Under the pieces are notes generated by a model that saw nothing but the letters and a program-made list of their open reading frames with translations, did no database searches and was not told the origin of the DNA. From Phoronis pallida (Eukaryota; Phoronida; Phoronidae), in assembly GCA_028565715.1 (NCBI GenBank), contig JAOXYC010233348.1, forward strand, positions 1 to 10,565: DNA of 10,565 nt. The letters run 5' to 3'. A program made the translations under genes and the position numbers. This document shows positions 1 through 7,400 of this stretch, piece by piece. Numbering within the stretch: position 1 is the first letter of the stretch; each line of letters begins with the position of its first letter.

Positions 1-1346
1 ATTAATTGTGAGCCAAATGTACCAAATTAATCTTTCAATTTTTAATCCCCAATAATCTACCAACTGGCTATCCATGTCAGATGAAAGCATGATCATTTCA
101 TTTTTCTATGTGAATTATCTAGTTACCAATAATAGCAGCATGCTGTGTGACCTAGTAACACTATTATGATTCATTCTTGAATGAAATGAAATCCTTTATG
201 GTTGGGAATGGATATATGTTAATTTAGCTTTTAAAAAAAATGTATTTTAAAATTTTATTCGCTGCACTTTAGATTCAATAATTTATTAGTGAATTAAGCC
301 GATTTCTAACAAAGATTTTGACTTTTGAATGCCATACATGTTAAACTTTACAGCTACTATTAAAATTCCAGTTTTATTTAAGAAGCCCACACATTTTAAG
401 CCTATTTTAATTGCCAGCTTCCTTATTTATTCCCATTCAATTTGCAGGTAATTTCTATGGTTATTTTGGGATATTTCAATTTATTTCACCCACCTACTTT
501 AATTTACTTAAAACTGAAATAGTAACACATTTTAAGTTTACCAACTGGTTTCCTGTATTTTATGTATCCAAAAACGGTGTTGTATATCCCAATCCCCCAA
601 TCCCCTTTATAGGCAAAAAGTAGTAGATTGAAATGCATTGATGTTCTTGGTTGAAAACTTGACGTATTGTTAACTTTTTCATTAGGTCATATCTTACTTA
701 ACAGAAAGTTGTTGTTTCTTGTCAGTAGGCAATGTATCTTTGGCAGATTTTGTAATAATTGCCCACTGACATTTTACTAAAATGGAACTGTCTTGAAAAA
801 AACCCCAATCAATGGCAATAATGATAGTCAGGTTTTCAAAAAACAATGCCTTACGAAAGGTTGCATCCATGTTGTTGAAATAATTGACTTGGAGAATTAT
901 AAAGTGGAAAAACTAAACAAACACATTCATGCTCACATGGTCAAATGATATGTCATCATCAGGAGAAGAAATACGCATGATAAATATAATATTCATTAAT
1001 TTCACTCATTCTCCTCATGATGGAAACAAAACCAATGTGTTTGTTTTATGTTTCAACTTAATCTTGATGTTAACATCAAAAAACCAAATTGAATTACCGT
1101 ACACACCTGGGTATAAGCCCACCCTCAGGTACAAGCCCACCCCCTGTTTTGATGTAATTTCAATTTTGTGCTAGTACACACAATGTAAAATCACACTCGG
1201 GTATAAGCCCCCCCCCCCCTAGTTATTTTGGCATTCCCAATCTACAAGCCCATGGGCTTTTACCAGGGTGAGTACGGTATATATTTTCTAAAACAATGGT
1301 AATTGCATGTGCTTATGTTGTCACCACCATATGCTTCCTCCCCTAG
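1..1346 (+). other. Intron upstream of exon A (3' part)
   Basis: I find no cortactin repeat or acidic-region exon here on either strand. It is AT-rich, with a poly-A tract near 232-240, a 185-bp inverted-repeat element at 1095-1279 and a run of 12 C at 1208-1219. It ends in the pyrimidine-rich acceptor of exon A. The short open frames at 411-623 and 929-1174 have no recognisable content. Confidence 0.75.
1095..1279. mobile_element. 185-bp inverted-repeat element (MITE-like), non-autonomous
   Basis: Positions 1095-1121 and the reverse complement of 1253-1279 match at 23 of 27 bases, both starting TACCGTAC. Inside are further copies of a motif like GTATAAGCCC (1111-1120, 1201-1210) and a variant ACAAGCCCA, with the 12-C run at 1208-1219. 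The outermost TA at each end could be a TA target duplication. There is no coding capacity. The layout fits a small non-autonomous DNA transposon; its family is not identified. Confidence 0.65.
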
Positions 1347-1457
1347 TCTGCAGTGGGCCATGACCATGTGGAGAAGGTTGCCAAGCATGGTAGCCAGGTG
1401 GATGCCGCCAAGGGATTCGGTGGCAAGTATGGTGTCCAGCAAGATCGCTTGGATAAG
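1347..1457 (+). CDS. CTTN: Cortactin exon A: second half of repeat 1 and first half of repeat 2
   Basis: The 37 codons read [17 protein letters not shown], then [14 protein letters not shown] and QDRLDK. They match the region of vertebrate cortactin where repeat 1 (SAVGHEY...KHCSQVD) joins repeat 2. The acceptor is a good pyrimidine tract ending cctag, and the donor is gtgtgt. Both ends are phase 0, so the exon is half a repeat out of register with all later repeat exons. The GTG at 1353 is valine 3 of the exon, not a start. The preceding exon, which should end in the first half of repeat 1, was not found in positions 1-1346. Confidence 0.93.
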
Positions 1458-4400
1458 GTGTGTTGGTTTTGCTTAAATGTTATCATTTTTGCATCCTGTT
1501 CAGGTTTTTATGAATTAATTAACTTAACAGCTGATAGATGTACTTGGAAAGTGTTTTTCCAGACAATGCTTTTTGTTGGATACTAATTGAAAATGATAAA
1601 GTTATCACTATTGTTTTGAATTTTGAAGGTATGCATTTTGATATAACCTCAGGTTCAAATGATTGCATCATGAAAAATACTAGGTAGGGTTTGTGTTAGA
1701 GTAGGTAAGTTTAAACCCTATGAAAGTGTTTGAAATCAAAATTACGTTGTTGCAATCAAAACAACGTTGTTCATCACAGAAAAAATAAAAGAGTTTTTTT
1801 ACTATTAAATTCATGTTATCACATTTTCAAGATGGATAGTTCTTATTTATGGCCATGAAATTCATTAAGAAAAACTGCAGTGAAACTTGCTCAAATGACC
1901 ATATTTGGAACTGCATGCACCATATTTGTAATTTCCCATAATGCATAGCTCCACAAATATAGGTGTATGTTTACATCAATGTCTTCTCAGAATGCAAGAA
2001 ATTTGATATGCAAGAGATCGAATCAGATTTTAATGTTAAAAAAGTTTTTAATTCATAGGTACAACAAGTTTCCTTTAATATGCCTTTATGAATGTTATGG
2101 CTGTCAATAAGGACTATCCATCCTTTAATAATGTAATGATAATTTCTTGACATTTGTATATGACCAAATACTAACTATATGTTCTGTCAGTACAAATGCA
2201 TTTACCACAAACTGGAGTTGACGATGTGTAAAATTTCATTATTCAGTCAGCTGTTGGGTATGAATACCAAGCCAGTCTGGAGAAACATGAGTCACAAAAA
2301 GGTAGGTTTTGTCAAAGATACTCTCTCATTTTTTATAAAAAAATACTTTGAGGGTTAGAAATGCTGTGACAGTAAAACTTTTAAGTTCTGATTGATAATG
2401 TCTTTTGGTTTCTTGCCAATTAATCTGAGTTGTACTCCCCAAAGTGAAGAGTTTATTGACTCAAAGGTAATTTCACAGATTAAAAAAGAAACACAAATGA
2501 AATCTGAATATTTGAGCTTGCATAGTAAACATTTTATAATTATGTTGACTTAAAATCATTGTTGCAATCAGTAACTGATTGAACCTTTTAAATTAAAACT
2601 GAGTTAAGATAAATTGATGCCTTGGTTAGCCTCTCTTTCCTCTTATATGATTCCCACACTGCTAAAATATCTTTTCTCACTGCAATATTACGTACCTCCT
2701 CTCACGATTTGAAACAATTGGAAAAGGTAATATTGAGGTGATATAAGTGGTTTGTGATGCAGATCCGATATCATGCTCTAGCCACGTTTTAGTCATGACT
2801 AAATTGCTCTAGTTCAATTGACTAATTAATGACTAATTTGTGACTAAAAGTTGGCTAGCATTTGGTCTGGGTTTCTTCTCATTAATATATTTGATCAACC
2901 TTATTAAGACTACAAGCTTGGATTTGGTGGTAAATTTGGAGTTCAAAAAGATCACATGGATAAATCGGCGGTTGGCTGGGATTACGAACATAAGTTGTCT
3001 CAACACGAATCGCAAAAAGGTTTTGCGAGTGTGCCTGCGACTTAATATTTAATGTTAATATTTAGTTCATTTTAAGTTGAATTTATGTTATGTTGTGTTT
3101 CAATAATATGAGTATATTTTGGTAGCAATCCCTCATTGATGCATTACGTGTTAGAGATCTTATTCAATGTTTTTTCGTATCTTCGAAAAATGTATCGCTT
3201 GTCAACTGGTAACTCACCCAAAAGTTCTCCAATCATGGTTGTTATAAATAAACAAACCAAAACACAAATCATCTTTTAAAATAAGTTATATATTCAGCAA
3301 TCACATCGGCGTATATTCGGAACACATCTTCCATTCTCAAGCCAGTAAATTTAAAATCTGTAATCTATAATATGGAGAATGTTTCATCAAATCAAATTAA
3401 ATTCCCCAGACTTTAGAAATCTGGTCACTGTCAAGGACCTCTGGTGGCCTAATTCCACAAGGTTGTCTTCAATCAGGATAAACTGAAGTCTAATAGGCAA
3501 CCAGACTTCCAAAATTTTGGAAATCATGAAATGAATCAAGTTTTGTAATAAGTTTTTAACAAATTTCAGATTATTCCAAGGGTTTTGGAGGGAAGTATGG
3601 TGTACAAAAAGATCATGTGGACAAGTCTGCTGTAGGCTTTGATTACGAAGGAAAAACTGAAAAACATGAGTCACAAAAAGGTGAGTTTGCACTTTGGAAT
3701 CTGACTGGATCGGTAAATGATTTCTCACTTTTGAATCAGATTGGATCTGTAAATGATTTCTCGTTCTAAATTCTTTTCTATTTCTAAAAAAAATGCAAAC
3801 ATGTAATGACCAACTATTACTCAAATGTAGATTTTGGTTTCTATTTCCCAGTTGGTTTTTTAAACTCAAAATTTTATTTTAGTCATAAATGTTGTCAGAA
3901 GCTTTTACCTACTCTTCTTTTAGCATTGATTTTAAAACTTTCTTCTTTTTATAGATTTGGTTCTTCAAAAAATCACTTTTCATCCTCCTCCTCTTATTTC
4001 AAATATGTTAGATTTTTGATTCATAAATTAATTTCAAGTAATAATTTTAATTTTAAAAGTTGTCTTACCTGATCAACCTTATTTAGACTACAAGCTTGGA
4101 TTTGGTGGTGAATTTGGAGTCCAAAAAGATCATGTTGACAAATCAGCTCTTGGCTGGGATTACGAGCACAAGTTGTTTCAACACGAGTCGCAAAAAGGTT
4201 TTGCGAGTTAGCATGACACTTAGATGTTAAAGCTGTATTACAATGTTAACTCCATCAATGATCTTTTTTGAACAGTTAGTGTTTCTTAAAAAAAGAGATA
4301 TTTGCATTATATAAAAGCTAATGCTTGACACAAATCAAACAGATGTTCCAAATACCGTGCACAGTAGAACTTCCAATATTTTGAAAAGCAGAAAAACTTG

Positions 4401-7400
4401 ATGTCAATTTTTGCATTTTTTGTGTACATTCACAAAGTCACTCTAGCAAAAAACATTGCATTTTTTGAAAATCAAGTTTTGGCAATTAAAAATTGTTTGA
4501 GATTGAAGAATGTTTTTGTACTAGCTATAGCCTCCGCACATACTCTTACTAGAACTGAAACATTGTAGTGTGGCTTTGATATTTCAATTAGTTCTGTTAC
4601 CAGGTCTAGGTTTTGTTATGTTATAAGACAGCTTTTTGGAATGACACTAACTTGAATAGGCTACTGTTCATTACTAAACAATATAAGAATGGATGTTTAT
4701 TTTTATCATCTGGGTAAATTTCCACAATTCTAACCACAAAAACGCCATCACTGACATTCTGGTGGTCTCTGCAGTACTAAGCATAGTCTCTCTCTCAGCA
4801 GTTGGATTTTTTTTGGGCTTGCATGATCAAGGGTCTGTTAAGTTAGTGCTGAATGTCAAATTTATGCCAACGGAACTGTGATGGGTCACAGCCACCTTGT
4901 TTTGGCATGGCGGGGTTCAGAATTGGTGTTCAATATTTCTGCAGTAAGAATTTTAGATTTTGGCTTGGGCGATAATGATGAACATGTATTTTAAGCTACT
5001 GCTTGTAGTATTGAGGTTTAGATCATGCATTTTGAGAATTAATGAGTCGAATTTAGTAAATTAGCCAAGCCTTTTTTGAACATTAAATGCAGAGAACACA
5101 TTTCTTGATTTGAACAAATATATTATTTTGATGTCAAAGGTAGGGGGAGAAAAATGATCTCATGCATGATCTTTTGAGATGTTTGGTGCTGTGTATATTG
5201 AAACAAGATGGCATTAAATTCATAACAATTATGTTTTATTTTTCAAATTTGGAATTCAATTAACATAGAATTATGTGGTTACAACTTTGTTACTTAAAGG
5301 TTGAATTTATCTTGAAGTTTAAAGCTCCCTATTAAACCTGTATGATAGTTTTTAAAAGTTTAATGTACATTTATTTAATATTTAATTGTGTATGAATCAT
5401 ATTTCAGATTATTCCAAGGGTTTTGGAGGGAAGTATGGTGTACAAAAAGATCATGTGGACAAGTCTGCTGTAGGCTTTGAATATGAAGGAAAAACAGAAA
5501 AACACGAGTCACAAAAAGGTGAGGAATTCAATTTGTGAAGAATATTAATTTGAAATTACTAAAAAGGTTTTTTCTTAAACTGACACTTTTTTTGATGCCA
5601 GTGAATGCTTTTGAGGCAGATAAAAAAATTTGAAAGTAGAATTTAACTTTTTTGCTTATTCCATTTACTTTGTTAAAGATACTGTCTCCTCGTTGGTTCA
5701 GAATCCGGGGTCAAAAAGCAAATCAACTAGAAATTATGTCTACGAATCCTCTGTTGAACATAACCAACTTGCATCTTAGTAAAAAAAATCTGTAAAGGGG
5801 CTATTTGGGAGCTTTTTGTGACTTGACAAACTCAACTCCAAGCGAACAGGTGAGAGATATATCTGTCGCGTGGTGTTATGTCATTCATTCACAATTCAAA
5901 AAAGTCTGTGTCGTAGGCGTGCCGGTTGATTTAATTTCCTTTCTCGAAATTACAAGAAAACTGCTGCATGTAAAATTGCAAAATTTACAAAAAGTTCCTA
6001 AAACACCTCACTCTTTCAAATGATAGTGTTTTTTAGCGAATTAACTTTGTGTACAACGCAGAGACAGTATCTTTAAATCACACCTGGAAACAGAATATAA
6101 TGCAAAGTATTGAAAATTTGATTTTGAGTTTGTCTGAACAAAAAGTTGCAAAACTTAAATAAGATCAATTTATGTCTTGGTAAATGTAACTTACTTCTCA
6201 TTATTCTATTTAATCAACCTTATTTAGACTACAAGCTTGGTTTTGGTGGTGAATTTGGAGTTCAAAAAGATCACATGGATAAATCAGCTCTTGGCTGGGA
6301 TTACGAACATAAGTTGTCTCAACACGAATCGCAAAAAGGTTTTGCGAGTGTGCATGCAACTTAGGTGTTAATATTTAGTTCATTTTCAGTTGAATTTCTT
6401 ATGTTATGTTGTGTTACAATATGGAGAATGCTTCATGAAATCAAATAACAGAATCAGGAGTAGGAAGCTATCAATTTCACAAACATCAAGCAGCCTCTCT
6501 CGTCTCTGTTCTGCTTCACAAACCACTAGTTTACATCGCCTCAATATATTTACCCTTTCTGCCATTGTTTCAAAAAATGAGAAAAGGTCGTATTGCAGTG
6601 AGAAAGAATCATATTTTAGCAGTGTAGGAAGCATATCCAGATGAGAAAGACTGATCGATGTTACATTGTTTATGAAGCTAATAGTTTCCTACCCCTTATA
6701 ATATATATTATGTATTAATCAGTATTTGGAACTGAACCAGCTGGGAATGGTTTTATTAATGAAAGGACGTTGACTTTTATCATTACTACACCCTTATCCA
6801 TTTTATGGGTCAATGATTTCAAAACTTCAATCCATTTTTTCACATTGCAAAACCCATCCGTCACATGGGAAAGTATTCTCTCAAAGTGATCGATATTATT
6901 GGTCAATCTCGGAAAATCAAGTTTAGAATAAAATTCTGATTCCCTAAACCATTAAATTTAGATCGCATTAATCGGCATGTTTTTAACATTCTTTTTGAAC
7001 AAAATATAGCTGAATGCTCATCACGTCCATTCACAAAGTATCACAAAAGATTATTAATTCACGTAACTTAGATTTGCTTTATAGATTTTAAGAATAATAA
7101 AAGCATGCATTATTTAGATGCATTGATAACTTGAAACAATTATTGATTCCTTTCCAGGAGTGATCAGTTGCATTTTGAGATATGATAGCTTACAACTCAT
7201 ATGTAATCAAAAATGTTAATGCTTTCACCATGCATGAACCCTAATTTTGTATTAAAATGAGTTTAATATCATATTTTAAATTGATAGATCACTCGTTCCT
7301 AAAGCAAGTTTAGTTTATATTCATGTGTAATACAATTATATTGTTACTTGTTTATTTCTTATGTGATTTATTTTCCAATATTATCAACAGCAAAAAATAT

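Larger units (their letters stand above)
2302..2908 (+). other. Intron between exons B and C
   Basis: 607 bp, donor gtaggt, weak acceptor ending attaag. It holds one copy of a dispersed repeat (2629-2766) and an adjoining fold-back (2778-2858). Its last 35 bases or so match the end of the intron before exon G. Confidence 0.8.

Noticed and set aside
411-623. 70-codon aromatic-rich open frame
   Set aside because: Composition typical of translated AT-rich intron; no homology recognised and no exon signals.
1353-1586. Open frame starting with GTG at 1353 taken as a small gene
   Set aside because: The cortactin match begins six bases earlier at the acceptor (SA before VGHD), and the sequence after 1457 is intron.
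3171-3190. Small hairpin TTTTTCG/CGAAAAA
   Set aside because: Seven-base arms in AT-rich intron; expected by chance and without context.
3247-3252. AATAAA as a possible poly(A) signal for a transcript ending after exon C
   Set aside because: The hexamer is common by chance in such AT-rich sequence, and no downstream GU-rich element was evident; not reported as a feature.
3387-3869. 160-codon open frame on the minus strand, the longest in the window
   Set aside because: It runs antisense through exon D and its introns, has low-complexity content, and contains a duplicated QIQSDSKV-like segment that simply reflects the 36-bp tandem repeat. No domain recognised.
4693-4881. 62-codon hydrophobic open frame
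   Set aside because: Intronic, no similarity recognised, no splice-consistent link to the gene.
6404-6634. 76-codon minus-strand frame that looks protein-like
   Set aside because: It covers the dispersed repeat; the other copy at 2629-2766 is not open in the same frame and no family is recognised. The plus strand is also open here, which argues for chance.
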